A stretch of 64,000 bases of DNA from Variovorax saccharolyticus (GCF_030316765.1 NZ_JASZYT010000003.1:434001-498000), one strand, 5' to 3'; positions 8,384 through 17,193 are shown, counted from the stretch's first letter. Notes: generated from the letters alone by a model not told the origin. Made by a program: numbers and translations.

Positions 8384-10173
8384 ACGCGATCGATCCCTCA
8401 CGCCAAGCCATCCGCGCGCGGGCACGAGCGCTTGCGTTGGCGTTGTCGTTGGCGATTCTCTGCATCGCCGCACCGCCCGCGTCCGCAGCGACGACGACCT
8501 TCGCAACGGTCGGTCTTCATGACGTGGTGGACGCCCCGGGCGATCTGGACGATGACGCGGTCACCGCGGATCGCCTGGTGAGCTTCTTCGACTGGTTGCG
8601 CGGCAGTGGCTGGAGCCCGGTCTCCCTCGACGACATCGCACGCGCGGGCCGCGGCGAGAAGGCGCTGCCCGCGAAGGCCGTGCTGATCACCTTCGACGAT
8701 GGCTACCGCAGCCTGTACACCCGCGTCTACCCGCTGGCCCTGGCCTACGGCTACCCGATCGTCGCCGCACTGGTGGGCAGCTGGATGGAGCCCCCCGCAG
8801 GATCGATGGTGCGCTATGGCGCGCAATCGGTGCCGCGCGAGCGCTTCATCACCTGGGAGCAGGCGCGCGAGATGCAGCGCTCGGGACTGATCGAATTCGC
8901 GCTGCACAGCCAGGCGCTGCACGCCGAGGTCGTCGGCAACCCGCAGGGCAACACCATGCCGGCGGCAGTGACGCGCCGCTACACGCCCGGCACGGGCTAC
9001 CAGAGCGAAGCCGACTTCGCGGCGGCCGTTCGCGCCGACCTCGCGCGCGGGCGCGCCACGCTGCAACGCGAACTGGGCGGCCCACCGCGCGCGCTGGTGT
9101 GGCCCTACGGGCGCTACAACGCCATCGGCACGCAGGCGGCCCGCGACCTGGGCTTCGACTTTGCATTGGTGCTCGACCAGGGACCTTCTCGATCGGACAG
9201 GCCTTTCAGACTGGCCCGCTTCCTGCCGACCTACGACCCGCCGCTTGCGGACCTGGCGCAAGGCCTGGAGCCCGATCCGAACGAGAGGCGATTGGATCGC
9301 CTGGTCTGCCTCGACCCGGCCGCCCTCTGGGCCGGCGACGAGGCCAGCAGCAATGAACGCCTGGGGCGAGCGATCGAGCGCGTGCGGGCGCTGGGCGTGA
9401 CCGGCCTGGTGGTCGACGCGGTACGCCGGGATGCACAGGGGCGGATCACCGCCGCCTGGTTTCCCACCTCCGAACTTCCCTTGGCGGGCGATTGGCTCTC
9501 GCGCGTGGCCTGGCAGATGAACACGCGTGCCGGCGTCAAGGTCTACGCTCGCCTGCCTCACCGGCGGGCGCTCGCCGCGCTGGGCGACGACGCGCGCGTG
9601 CAGCGTCTCTATCAGGACCTGGGTGCCCGGGTGCCGCTGGACGGCTGGCTGCTCGAGGACACCGAGGCACCGGCGGCGTCGATGCGCTTCGACGCGCCCT
9701 CGCCGCTCTTCGCGCACCGCGCGGACATTCCGTTGAGCTGGTCTGCGTGGGTGGTGCGCGAACGGCGCCAGCCGATGCTCGAAACGCTGGGACGCGGCGA
9801 CACACCCGAAGCGCTGGGATGGAGAGCGTTCGCGACCCTGGACGCGGCCCGACCCGGACTGGATCTGCTGTGGCTCGCGCCGCCGCGCGCGGCCGCAGCG
9901 CCGCACCCGCTGGCAGAGATCAGCCTGGTGACCACCGCCCTGGACGACCCGGTCGCCGACGACCGCACGGCAGCGGTCGACCCGAGGCTCCTGAGATGGT
10001 TCACGGCCTCCGCGCCGCCCGAGGCAGGCCGGCTCGCGCGCAGCGCCGTCGATTTCCAGCGCCGCGGCGGCGTTTCGCTGGGCTGGTGCCCCGACGACCC
10101 CGTCGCGGACCGCCCGCAGGCGGAAACGCTTGCACCGGGCGTTTCGGCGTCGACCTTTCCGCTGCGGCGTTGA
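8380..10173 (+). CDS. pgaB: Poly-beta-1,6-GlcNAc N-deacetylase PgaB
   Basis: A 597-residue periplasmic enzyme that removes some acetyl groups from PNAG so that it can be exported. The NodB-type deacetylase domain is clear: ITFDDG (103-108) with the metal-binding and catalytic Asp pair, HSQALH (176-181) as the second metal motif and WPYGRYN (241-247) as motif 3. Residues from about 290 on form the PgaB-specific C-terminal glycosidase-like domain. The N-terminus is a cleavable signal ending near PPASA. A Cys occurs within it, but the context does not fit a good lipobox, so this PgaB may be soluble rather than a lipoprotein as in E. coli. The ATG overlaps the pgaA stop. Confidence 0.92.
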   Translation: MNAIDPSRQAIRARARALALALSLAILCIAAPPASAATTTFATVGLHDVVDAPGDLDDDAVTADRLVSFFDWLRGSGWSPVSLDDIARAGRGEKALPAKAVLITFDDGYRSLYTRVYPLALAYGYPIVAALVGSWMEPPAGSMVRYGAQSVPRERFITWEQAREMQRSGLIEFALHSQALHAEVVGNPQGNTMPAAVTRRYTPGTGYQSEADFAAAVRADLARGRATLQRELGGPPRALVWPYGRYNAIGTQAARDLGFDFALVLDQGPSRSDRPFRLARFLPTYDPPLADLAQGLEPDPNERRLDRLVCLDPAALWAGDEASSNERLGRAIERVRALGVTGLVVDAVRRDAQGRITAAWFPTSELPLAGDWLSRVAWQMNTRAGVKVYARLPHRRALAALGDDARVQRLYQDLGARVPLDGWLLEDTEAPAASMRFDAPSPLFAHRADIPLSWSAWVVRERRQPMLETLGRGDTPEALGWRAFATLDAARPGLDLLWLAPPRAAAAPHPLAEISLVTTALDDPVADDRTAAVDPRLLRWFTASAPPEAGRLARSAVDFQRRGGVSLGWCPDDPVADRPQAETLAPGVSASTFPLRR

Positions 10174-10191
10174 AGAGCGAAGAAGACCTCC

Positions 10192-11445
10192 ATGAACTTC
10201 AACGAACTCATCGCCGCCTTCTGTTTCGGCTATCCCTTCGTGATGGCCTTGTTCTGGATCAGCGGCGGCCTGCTGTACGTCGGCTTGCGCGGGCGCCACG
10301 AGCCGCGGCCGGAGCATCCGCCGCCGCTCGCGTCCTATCCCGGCGTGTCGGTGCTGGTGCCCTGCCACAACGAGGAGCGCCAACTGGCCGAGACCTTGGG
10401 TGCCCTGTCGTGCGTCGACTACCCGAACTTCGAGATCATCGCGATCGACGACGGTTCCACCGACCGGACCGGGGCCTGGCTCGAGGCGTTGACCGCCCGG
10501 TTGCCGGCGCTGCGCGTCGTGCAGCTGGCCAGCAACCAGGGCAAGTCCACGGCGCTCAATGCCGGCGCGCTGGCCGCCCGGCACGAGTTGCTGGTGTGCA
10601 TCGACGCCGATGCCTTGCTCGACCGGCACGCGCTGACCTGGCTGGTGCGCCGCTTCCAGACCGATGAAGGCATCGGCGGGCTGACCGGCAATCCGCGCGT
10701 GCGCAACCATGCGACGCTGCTCGGGCGGCTGCAGGTCGGCGAGTTTTCGTCCATCGTCGGACTCATCAAGCGCGCTCAGACCGTGTACGGAACGCTGTTC
10801 ACGGTTTCCGGGGTCATCTGCGCCTTCCGGAAGCGGGCCTTGCAGGACGCGGGCTGGTGGTCGCGCGAAGCCCTGACCGACGATGTGGATGTGAGTTGGC
10901 GTCTCCAGCTCGCGGGCTGGCGGCTGGCCTTCGAGCCCAAGGCACTGTGCTGGATCCTGATGCCGGAGACCTTCCGCGGACTCTGGCGCCAGCGCCTGCG
11001 CTGGGCCGAAGGGGGCGCAACGGTGATGCTGAAGGTCCTCCCGCGGCTGCTGGCGCAGCCGCGCATGCTTCCGGTGTGGCTCAACTACATCGTGGCGATC
11101 GTCTGGGCCTACGCCATCGCGCTGGGCTTGCTGGCCTGGGGCCTGGGACCCCTGCTGACCCTCTGGGACGTCGACCTGCCGCATTTCTGGCCCGCCCTCG
11201 GCCCCTTGCCTCGCGGCTGGGGCCAGGTGCTGGCGCTGACCTACCTGGCGCAGGCCTTGACGAGTGCCTGGATCGACGAGCGCTTCGAACGCGGCATGTT
11301 CCGCTCGCTGTTCTGGGTCGTCTGGTATCCGCTGGTGTTCTGGGCCGCACAGGCGGCGACATCGATCGTGGGCCTGCCGCGTGCCATCCTTCACATCGGC
11401 AGCATGCGCGGAACCTGGGTGAGTCCCGACCGCGGGCTGCGCTGA
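10192..11445 (+). CDS. pgaC: Poly-beta-1,6-N-acetyl-D-glucosamine synthase PgaC (GT2)
   Basis: A 417-residue inner-membrane family 2 glycosyltransferase that polymerises UDP-GlcNAc. There is one N-terminal membrane helix (about 13-31). The GT-A domain has IDDGSTD (85-91), DAD (138-140) for metal/UDP binding, the acceptor-site TDDVD (229-233) and QRLRW (267-271), the processive-synthase motif. Several C-terminal membrane helices follow (from about 290). A GAAGA-type ribosome-binding site precedes the ATG. Synthase activity normally requires PgaD, which is encoded 14 bases downstream, and in other bacteria the PgaCD pair is switched on by cyclic-di-GMP. No c-di-GMP motif can be identified from the primary sequence here. 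Confidence 0.95.
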   Translation: MNFNELIAAFCFGYPFVMALFWISGGLLYVGLRGRHEPRPEHPPPLASYPGVSVLVPCHNEERQLAETLGALSCVDYPNFEIIAIDDGSTDRTGAWLEALTARLPALRVVQLASNQGKSTALNAGALAARHELLVCIDADALLDRHALTWLVRRFQTDEGIGGLTGNPRVRNHATLLGRLQVGEFSSIVGLIKRAQTVYGTLFTVSGVICAFRKRALQDAGWWSREALTDDVDVSWRLQLAGWRLAFEPKALCWILMPETFRGLWRQRLRWAEGGATVMLKVLPRLLAQPRMLPVWLNYIVAIVWAYAIALGLLAWGLGPLLTLWDVDLPHFWPALGPLPRGWGQVLALTYLAQALTSAWIDERFERGMFRSLFWVVWYPLVFWAAQAATSIVGLPRAILHIGSMRGTWVSPDRGLR

Positions 11446-11459
11446 CGCGGGAGCATTCG

Positions 11460-12062
11460 ATGAAGCAAAAGACTCTTGCTGCGCCAGAACCGGCAGACGC
11501 CGCGACCGCCCCGGAACTGGCCCCGCCGTCCGATTGGCCGCCGCGAATCCTGCGCGCGCGCACGCAGTGGTGGATGCGCCTGCGCGACCTGGCCCTGACC
11601 TTGCTGGCCTGGATCATCTATCTCTGGTTCCTGAGAGAACCGGTCATCGCCGGCATTGCATGGCTGAGCCCGACCGCGGGGACCTATCTCGAACAGGTGA
11701 TCGAAGTCCCGATGGCCGTCGACTTGCGTCCCTATCTCTGGATGGCGGCGGGCCTCATGGCCTGGCTGGGTCTGGCGGGCCTGTACCAGGGGCGTCGCCT
11801 GCGGCAGCAGCCCGACAGCGAACGGGAGGTTCCGCCGCTGCCGCCCGACGCGCAGTTCGCGGCTGCCGGGGTGACGCTCCCGGAGCAGGCCTTGTGGCGC
11901 CAAGCGCGCTGCCTCCGCGTGGAATACGACATGCATGGGCGAGTGCTCGGCGCGGCGCAGAGGCCGTCAGAGCGTCAACGCGCGCAGCTCGCCCTCGACG
12001 ATGCCCTTGCCCGTCCGCAAGCCCAGCGACAGGATCACGAGGGTCGTGAAGGCGAGCATTGA
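11460..12062 (+). CDS. pgaD: PNAG biosynthesis protein PgaD
   Basis: A 200-residue small inner-membrane partner of PgaC with two predicted membrane helices (about 40-62 and 93-112: ALTLLAWIIYLWFL and LWMAAGLMAWLGLAGLY). It is longer than E. coli PgaD (137 residues). The extra C-terminal portion, from about residue 168, lies entirely on the antisense of the downstream TDT gene and is of low-complexity charged composition, so the reading frame may simply have run on after loss of an original stop. The order pgaABCD and the 14-base spacing to pgaC support the assignment more than sequence identity does, because PgaD proteins are poorly conserved. Confidence 0.82.
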   Translation: MKQKTLAAPEPADAATAPELAPPSDWPPRILRARTQWWMRLRDLALTLLAWIIYLWFLREPVIAGIAWLSPTAGTYLEQVIEVPMAVDLRPYLWMAAGLMAWLGLAGLYQGRRLRQQPDSEREVPPLPPDAQFAAAGVTLPEQALWRQARCLRVEYDMHGRVLGAAQRPSERQRAQLALDDALARPQAQRQDHEGREGEH

Positions 12063-12974
12063 AAGCGCGAATGCCTGTGCCAGCCATCCCGGCTTTTCGA
12101 TGCAGAACTTCAGCGCAGCGAGTGTCATTGCCGACAGCGGAAAACTCACGGCCCACCACGAGGTGTGGAAGGGCGAGCAATTGCGCAGACGCACGAGCTT
12201 GGGCAGCAGGACCGCGAGCATGAACACTGCGAGGTAGAAGAGCAGCTCGGCAAAAAGATCGAGCCGCCCCGCAACGCCGAGATAGGCCGAGAAGCCGACG
12301 GCGAAGGGGGCGACCAGGATCATCAGGGAAGGCTGCAGCGAATGGGGCATCGGCACTTCGAAGATCAGCCTGGAGAGGATCAGCGTGAAGAGCGGCACCG
12401 CGAAAAAAAGCCCCACCGCCAGCGCGAAAACACACACAGGCTGAGCGCCGGGCAGAGCCAGGGGAACGCCTGCGGTCGAGATGTTGAGCGTGCCGACGAC
12501 CGGAACGATCCAGGCCGGCGTGGCATGAGCGATTTGCTGCCGAACGCTCATCCATCGGCTCACGATCAACCAGGCGAAGCCAATCATGGCCACGGTTCCG
12601 GCGATCCAGAGGACATTCGCCAGCACGGGGGCATGAGGCGCAACGATTGCGGGCAGGAGCAACAGCGAGATGATCGGCGTTGCAAAGAAGTTCGCCGCAA
12701 CGGGATGCGCGAATTCGGCGCGCACTGCAGCGGGCGATCTGAAGCACTTGATGCCGTAGGCCACGACCAGTACGACGAAGACGACAACCGCCGCACAGCC
12801 AATCGCGTCGCCCACCCATCCGGGCAGGCCGAATTCGATCGCCGCGAGCTCCCACGCCGTGGCCAGGCCGCACAGGCCCATGACCGAGCCGAACAGGCTG
12901 ACCGGCAGATAGGCCAGGCCAGCCAAGCTGCCGGCCTGGGTCGTGTCAAGTGGTTCATTCATGGGAGGTGGCAT
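11967..12974 (-). CDS. SLAC1/TehA-family (TDT) anion channel or transporter
   Basis: A 335-residue very hydrophobic protein with about ten membrane helices, matching the tellurite-resistance/dicarboxylate transporter (TDT) fold that includes TehA, Mae1 and SLAC1. Recognisable blocks are the first helix (GLAYLPVSLFGSVMGLCGLA) and the late CSPFHTSWWAVSFPLSAMTLA region that matches the conserved F-W-x-F-P segment of the family. Two starts are possible, ATG at 12974 and ATG at 12962; neither has an ideally spaced ribosome-binding site. The gene converges with pgaD, overlapping it by 96 bases. The substrate is not evident; anion, tellurite or C4-dicarboxylate are all known within the family. Confidence 0.82.
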   Translation of the reverse strand: MPPPMNEPLDTTQAGSLAGLAYLPVSLFGSVMGLCGLATAWELAAIEFGLPGWVGDAIGCAAVVVFVVLVVAYGIKCFRSPAAVRAEFAHPVAANFFATPIISLLLLPAIVAPHAPVLANVLWIAGTVAMIGFAWLIVSRWMSVRQQIAHATPAWIVPVVGTLNISTAGVPLALPGAQPVCVFALAVGLFFAVPLFTLILSRLIFEVPMPHSLQPSLMILVAPFAVGFSAYLGVAGRLDLFAELLFYLAVFMLAVLLPKLVRLRNCSPFHTSWWAVSFPLSAMTLAALKFCIEKPGWLAQAFALSMLAFTTLVILSLGLRTGKGIVEGELRALTL

Positions 12975-13090
12975 CCCCTCGGCAAGAGCGAAGTCTAGTC
13001 GCTGCTGTGCGTCCAGGAGCCGGCCGGTACTATTACCAATTCCCCGATTTCCTGTTGCCGGTGCCCTGTTGCCACCCTACCATCCGGCCC

Positions 13091-13603
13091 ATGAAATCCC
13101 GTCTCCGCACCTGGTTGTCCGCCGGACTGCTTCGCTGCAGGTGGGGCGTGCTCGGCGCAGGCCTGCTGGGCGCGGCCCTCGCCTTCGCCTCCTCCCAGGT
13201 GGATATCTCCGCGCCCGCAGGGCCGTACTCGCTGACAGGGTTCGCGCCCGGCCAGGCCATGGTCGATTGCCCCGTGCAATGGCAGAAGTTCCGCAACGAC
13301 GGCGGCTTCTCGTGCATCCGGCATGGCGGCAAGCTGGCCTCCCGGCCGATCCAGGCGACCTTTCTCCGGATCGAGAGCGGCAAGCTCCTGAGCGTCTGGA
13401 TCGACATGAAGAACCCCGGTGACTGGGTGCATGTCCAGAGCGCCCTCACGCAGCAGTACGGACGCCCCGCCGTCGACCAAGGAGCCCGCCGGGAATGGGT
13501 TGCTCCGGATGCGCAACTGTCGGTGGGGAATTCCGGCGGCGTGCTGCTGCTCGGCTCCTGGAAGGCGCGGCAAGGCGCGCCCGAGGCCGCAGCCGATCTC
13601 TGA
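13091..13603 (+). CDS. Exported or membrane-anchored protein of unknown function
   Basis: A 170-residue protein with an N-terminal signal-anchor or signal peptide (RWGVLGAGLLGAALAFASS, residues 21-39). The rest is soluble, with two Cys residues (in MVDCPVQW and FSCIRHGG) that could form a disulfide in the periplasm. No family is recognised. The ATG at 13091 is preferred to an upstream in-frame ATG at 12950 because it directly precedes the signal segment. The gene stands between the TDT transporter and the methyltransferase, with no clear operon link. Confidence 0.6.
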   Translation: MKSRLRTWLSAGLLRCRWGVLGAGLLGAALAFASSQVDISAPAGPYSLTGFAPGQAMVDCPVQWQKFRNDGGFSCIRHGGKLASRPIQATFLRIESGKLLSVWIDMKNPGDWVHVQSALTQQYGRPAVDQGARREWVAPDAQLSVGNSGGVLLLGSWKARQGAPEAAADL

Positions 13604-13670
13604 CGCTTCGCTTCGACGGCCGCCGTCGCCCGGCCTTTTCTGCACGGCGCACTGCATGTAAATTGCCGCG

Positions 13671-14237
13671 ATGCTTCTGCCCCTGCAGGCCTACCCCGCG
13701 ACTTTCGTCATCGTCAGTTCGGTCGTGCTGTACATCTCGCGGGGATCGATCATGCGGCCGCGCTCGCACGGCTTCTATCGCTTCTTCGCGGTGGAGTGCA
13801 TCTTCGGCCTGATCTGGATCAACCTGCCGGTATGGGGAGACGACCCCCTGCTGTCACCGAGCCAGTTCCTGGCGCAGCTGTTCCTCGTCACGTCGGCCTG
13901 GCTGCCGCTGCATGCGGCACGCCGCTTGAGACGGCTGGGCCAGCCGAGCAGCGCCCGCAAGGACCAGACGCTGATCGGGTTCGAGAAGACCACTCGGCTG
14001 GTGACCACGGGCGCCTTCAAGTACATCCGCCACCCGATGTACACGGCGCTGATCTGCCTTGCCTGGGGGGTCTTTCTGCAGCGCTTCACCTGGCTGGGCC
14101 TGCTGCTGGTTGTGGCCTCGACCGGGCTGATCTTCGTCACCGCCCAGCGCGAGGAGGAAGAGTGCATCGCGCATTTCGGCGATGCCTACCGCGACTACAT
14201 GCGCCGAACACGACGCTTCGTCCCCTACCTGCTCTAG
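13671..14237 (+). CDS. ICMT/PEMT-like integral membrane methyltransferase family protein
   Basis: A 188-residue membrane protein of the isoprenylcysteine carboxyl-methyltransferase / phospholipid-methyltransferase superfamily. Four or five hydrophobic segments are followed by the family core GAFKYIRHPMY (the RHPxY SAM-binding signature) and the acidic C-terminal helix EEEECIAHFGDAYRDYM. Bacterial members methylate small hydrophobic substrates or thiols and most are uncharacterised. There is no prenylated-protein pathway in bacteria, so the name ICMT describes the fold only. The gene converges on the BVMO gene with 18 bases between stops. Confidence 0.85.
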   Translation: MLLPLQAYPATFVIVSSVVLYISRGSIMRPRSHGFYRFFAVECIFGLIWINLPVWGDDPLLSPSQFLAQLFLVTSAWLPLHAARRLRRLGQPSSARKDQTLIGFEKTTRLVTTGAFKYIRHPMYTALICLAWGVFLQRFTWLGLLLVVASTGLIFVTAQREEEECIAHFGDAYRDYMRRTRRFVPYLL

Positions 14238-14255
14238 CACCGGGCGACGCCGCTG

Positions 14256-15881
14256 CTACCCGAGTGCGAATCCCGCATAGCCTTGGTCAGCCACCGCCGC
14301 GCAGCGTTCCGCATAGGCGGGAAAGCCGCCGGCCAGCGGCATGAACATCCGCGCCTTGCCCGGGATGTTGGCGCCCAGGTACCAGGAGTTGCAGCTCAGG
14401 AACACGGTGCGCGCGGCGATCGCGTTGACATGAGCGACCCAGGCGCGCTCGGCGTCGTCGGTGGCCTCGATCGTCGCGTGCCCCTGCGCGTCCATCCAGG
14501 CGATGCACTCGGCGATCCAGTCCACATGGTGCTCGATCGAGACGATCACGCTGGTGAAAGCCGAAGTGCTGCCGGCGCCGGCGATATTGAACAGGTTCGG
14601 GAAGCCGGCCACCGTCAAGCCCAGGTAGTTCAGCGGCCCGTCGCGCCATTTGTCCTGGATGCGCAGGCCGCTCCGGCCACGCAGGTCCAGCCGCATCAGC
14701 GGGCCGGTCACGGCGTCGAAGCCGGTGGCCAGCACCAGGGTGTCGAAGGCGTGTTCGCGACCACCGGCCCGCAGCCCGCCCGGCGTGATGGCCTCGATCG
14801 GACGATCGCTCAGGTCCACCAGCTGCACGTTCGACCGGTTGAAGGTTTCGTAGTAGCCATCGGCCACGCACAGCCGCTTGCAGCCGATCGGCTGGTGCGG
14901 GCAAAGCAGCGCCGCGGTCGCCGGGTCGTGGACCGTTTCGCGGATCTTGCCGCGCACGAACTCGGCTGCCAGCGCATTGGCCTGCAGGTCGGTCATCAGG
15001 TCGCCATACGTTCCGAGAAAGCCGAAGCCGCCGACTCTCCAGCGGGCCTCGAACGCGGCAGCCCGGGCCTCCGGGCTGGCGGCCAGCGCCGAGGCCGGGT
15101 CGGGCGGCAGCTCGCAGCCGAAGCCGGTGCGCATCTGCCGGTTGCGGGCACGAAAGCCCGGGTAGTCGGCCTTCACACGCGCCTCGTGCGCCGGGTCCAG
15201 CGGGCCGTTGTGTGCCGGTACCACGTAGGCGGCGGTACGCTGGAACACCGTCACCGATGCCGCTTGCTGAGCCACGCGCGGAATCACCTGGACCGCCGAA
15301 GACCCGGTGCCGACGACGCCGACATGGCGGCCGCTGAAATCGACCGGCACATGCGGCCACGCCGCCGTGTGCAGCACCGGACCCGCGAAGGTCTGCACGC
15401 CTGGAAAGTCCGGCGTGAACGGGGTCGACAGCGGTCCGCTGGCCAGCACGACCAAACGCGCCTGCCAGGCCTGCGAAGCGCCGTCGGCGCGGATGCTGCC
15501 GACCCGCCAGCCCTGCGCGAGGTCGTCGAAACGGGCCGAGGTCATGCGCGTGTTCAGGTGGATCTCGCGGCGCAGGTCGAAGCGGTCGGCCACGTGGTTG
15601 GCATAGCGCAGCAGTTCGGGCTGCCCGGCATAGCGTTCGGTCCACTGCCACTCCTGCTGCAACGCATCGCAGAACGAGAACGAATACTCCAGGCTCTGGA
15701 TGTCCACGCGAGCGCCCGGGTAGCGGTTGGCATACCAGGTGCCGCCGACGCTGGGCGCGGCCTCGAGGATCAGCGCCGACAGGCCCATCGCCCGCGCCTT
15801 GTGCAGCATGTACAGACCACTGAAGCCGGCCCCGACGATCAGCAGGTCCAGCGGCGGGTCCGAAGCCGGGGCGTCGCTCAC
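14256..15881 (-). CDS. Type I Baeyer-Villiger monooxygenase (flavin-containing)
   Basis: A 541-residue FAD/NADPH monooxygenase that would insert oxygen next to a ketone carbonyl to give an ester or lactone. The FAD Rossmann motif IVGAGFSG lies at residues 15-22, the BVMO-specific GGTWYANRYPGARVD at 46-60, the type I fingerprint FAGPVLHTAAWP (FxGxxxHxxxWP) at 165-176, and the NADPH Rossmann motif GTGSSA at 191-196. Translation most likely starts at the GTG at 15881, which overlaps (GTGA) the stop of an 18-codon reading frame with a good ribosome-binding site, so expression may depend on coupled translation. The upstream intergenic region carries the same operator block as the IclR-carboxylase promoter, suggesting joint control. 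A terpenoid ketone is a plausible substrate; that is inference. Confidence 0.9.
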   Translation of the reverse strand: MSDAPASDPPLDLLIVGAGFSGLYMLHKARAMGLSALILEAAPSVGGTWYANRYPGARVDIQSLEYSFSFCDALQQEWQWTERYAGQPELLRYANHVADRFDLRREIHLNTRMTSARFDDLAQGWRVGSIRADGASQAWQARLVVLASGPLSTPFTPDFPGVQTFAGPVLHTAAWPHVPVDFSGRHVGVVGTGSSAVQVIPRVAQQAASVTVFQRTAAYVVPAHNGPLDPAHEARVKADYPGFRARNRQMRTGFGCELPPDPASALAASPEARAAAFEARWRVGGFGFLGTYGDLMTDLQANALAAEFVRGKIRETVHDPATAALLCPHQPIGCKRLCVADGYYETFNRSNVQLVDLSDRPIEAITPGGLRAGGREHAFDTLVLATGFDAVTGPLMRLDLRGRSGLRIQDKWRDGPLNYLGLTVAGFPNLFNIAGAGSTSAFTSVIVSIEHHVDWIAECIAWMDAQGHATIEATDDAERAWVAHVNAIAARTVFLSCNSWYLGANIPGKARMFMPLAGGFPAYAERCAAVADQGYAGFALG

Positions 15882-15934
15882 GTCGTCTGCCAGAACTCGT
15901 CGCGCGTCGCGCCTGCGATGAAGCACTCGATCAT
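15878..15934 (-). CDS. 18-residue leader ORF coupled to the BVMO gene
   Basis: An ATG at 15934 is preceded by GGAG with six or seven bases of spacing, the only strong ribosome-binding site in front of the BVMO gene. The 18-residue product (MIECFIAGATRDEFWQTT) ends in a TGA that shares bases with the BVMO GTG start. It could be a leader whose translation opens the BVMO start, or the relic of a lost gene. Its first residues fit the pattern at the N-terminus of acetyl-CoA acetyltransferases (M-x-E-x-F-I-x-x-A-x-R), so it may be the start of a deleted thiolase gene. Whether the peptide itself does anything is unknown. Confidence 0.4.
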   Translation of the reverse strand: MIECFIAGATRDEFWQTT

Positions 15935-16081
15935 TTGAAGTCTCCTGACGCCTTTTGGAGTCACGGTCAAATTGTGGAGCACCCCGACAAAAGACGCCAT
16001 GTCCGACCCGCTGGTCTTTGGACACTTCGAGATGCGGCCCTGGCCGCCATTCCAGCGCCCGGACGCGCGCCGGTCATCCAG

Positions 16082-16146
16082 GGGTAATCCCGTAGCGCGG
16101 AGTCCAGCTGTGCACATTGTGCACACCCGGGCACTTTGTCGTTGCG
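16082..16146. promoter_or_regulatory. Shared IclR-type operator block, copy 1 (BVMO / Bug-ACAD divergent region)
   Basis: This block contains GGGTAATCCCGTAGCGCGGAG, then the perfect inverted repeat TGTGCACA-T-TGTGCACA at 16109-16125, then GGCACTTTGTCGTTGCG. The same three elements with the same spacing recur at 21866-21930, next to iclR. A further half-site TGTGCACA lies at 16180-16187. It sits between the divergent BVMO and Bug/ACAD units and is the obvious binding site for the IclR regulator encoded at 21098-21862. Binding itself is inferred. Confidence 0.75.
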
Positions 16147-16215
16147 AGTGCGCAGGAGCTCGACTGCAATGCAGCTGCCTGTGCACAGACAGACCGACAA
16201 ACGGAGACAACCCCC

Positions 16216-17193
16216 ATGCGTTCCCTGCTTCGCCGCCGCCTCCTGCTTTCGCTGCCTTTCGCGTCCGCCGCGCTCGCGGGATGGGGCGCCGCCTTTGCCG
16301 CCGACTTCCCGACCCGGCCCGTGACGCTGATCGTCCCCTTCCCGGCCGGCGGCGCGACGGATTCCTTCGTGCGCGCGGTGGCCGACCTGGCCGGCCGCGA
16401 ACTGGGCCAGCCGGTGATCGTCGACAACAAGCCCGGCGCCGCGGGCGTGCTCGGCGCCAACCAGCTGGTGCGTTCCGCGCCCGACGGCTACACGCTGTCG
16501 ATCCTGCCCGAATCGGTGTTCCGCCTGCCCCACCTGCAGAAGACGCAGTTCGATCCGCTGCGCGACTTCAGCTACGTGATCCATCTCTCGGGCTATGCGC
16601 TCGGCATCGCCACGCTTTCGGGCGCGCCGTGGCGCGACTGGGCCTCGGTGGTGGCCGACGCGAAGAAGCGACCGGGCCAGATCAGCTACGGCACCACGGG
16701 TGTCAACGGCACCATGCACGTGACGGTCGAGGAGATGGCGCAACGCGCGGGCATCAAGCTCAACCACGTGCCGTACAAGGGCGAATCCGAGATCATCCAG
16801 GCGCTGATGGGCGGCCACATCGACCTCGCCGTCACGGCCGGCTCGATCGCGCCGATGGTCGAGACCGGAAAGGCGCGTGTGCTCGTGCTGTGGACCGAGA
16901 AGCGCGCAGCGCGCTGGCCCGATGTGCCGACGCTGCGCGAAGCGGGTCTCGACATGGTCGCCAACTCGCCTTTCGGCATCGCCGGGCCCAAGGGGATGCC
17001 GGCAGCGGTCGTGAAGACCTTGCACGACGCCTTCCGCAAGGCGCTCGAAGACCCCGGCACGCAGAAGCTGCTGGAGCGTCTGAACCAGGAGAGCGCCTAC
17101 CTCGACAGCGAGGCCTACGCCGCCTTCGCGCGCGAACGCTTCGAGATCTCGCGCAAGCAGGTCGAACGCATGGGCGCGGCGCCGGCGCAATGA
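16216..17193 (+). CDS. Tripartite tricarboxylate transporter (Bug family) substrate-binding protein
   Basis: A 325-residue periplasmic binding protein. The signal peptide is Arg-rich (MRSLLRRRLLL) and ends near AAFAA. Mature-protein landmarks of the TctC/Bug family are FPTRPVTLIVPFPAGGATD, the VIVDNKPGAAG segment and PDGYTL, followed by the NHVPYKGE motif. Such proteins bind carboxylates and usually work with TctA/TctB membrane subunits, none of which is encoded in this window. The ATG at 16216 gives a proper signal peptide. It is followed after 42 bases by an acyl-CoA dehydrogenase gene and lies under the IclR-type operator, so it probably binds the acid that the regulon degrades. Confidence 0.9.
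   Translation: MRSLLRRRLLLSLPFASAALAGWGAAFAADFPTRPVTLIVPFPAGGATDSFVRAVADLAGRELGQPVIVDNKPGAAGVLGANQLVRSAPDGYTLSILPESVFRLPHLQKTQFDPLRDFSYVIHLSGYALGIATLSGAPWRDWASVVADAKKRPGQISYGTTGVNGTMHVTVEEMAQRAGIKLNHVPYKGESEIIQALMGGHIDLAVTAGSIAPMVETGKARVLVLWTEKRAARWPDVPTLREAGLDMVANSPFGIAGPKGMPAAVVKTLHDAFRKALEDPGTQKLLERLNQESAYLDSEAYAAFARERFEISRKQVERMGAAPAQ

Noticed and set aside
8398..11394. Very long open frame on the minus strand across pgaB and pgaC
   Set aside because: Its product is His/Gln/Arg-rich low-complexity sequence without any domain, and it mirrors two well-recognised genes. High-GC genomes give such antisense frames.
16180..16187. TGTGCACA at 16180 as a second full operator
   Set aside because: Only one 8-base arm is present with no partner at the right spacing; recorded only as a half-site.
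15878..16210. 110-codon minus-strand frame extending the 18-residue leader upstream
   Set aside because: It would run through the conserved operator block, and the good ribosome-binding site is at the internal ATG (15934).
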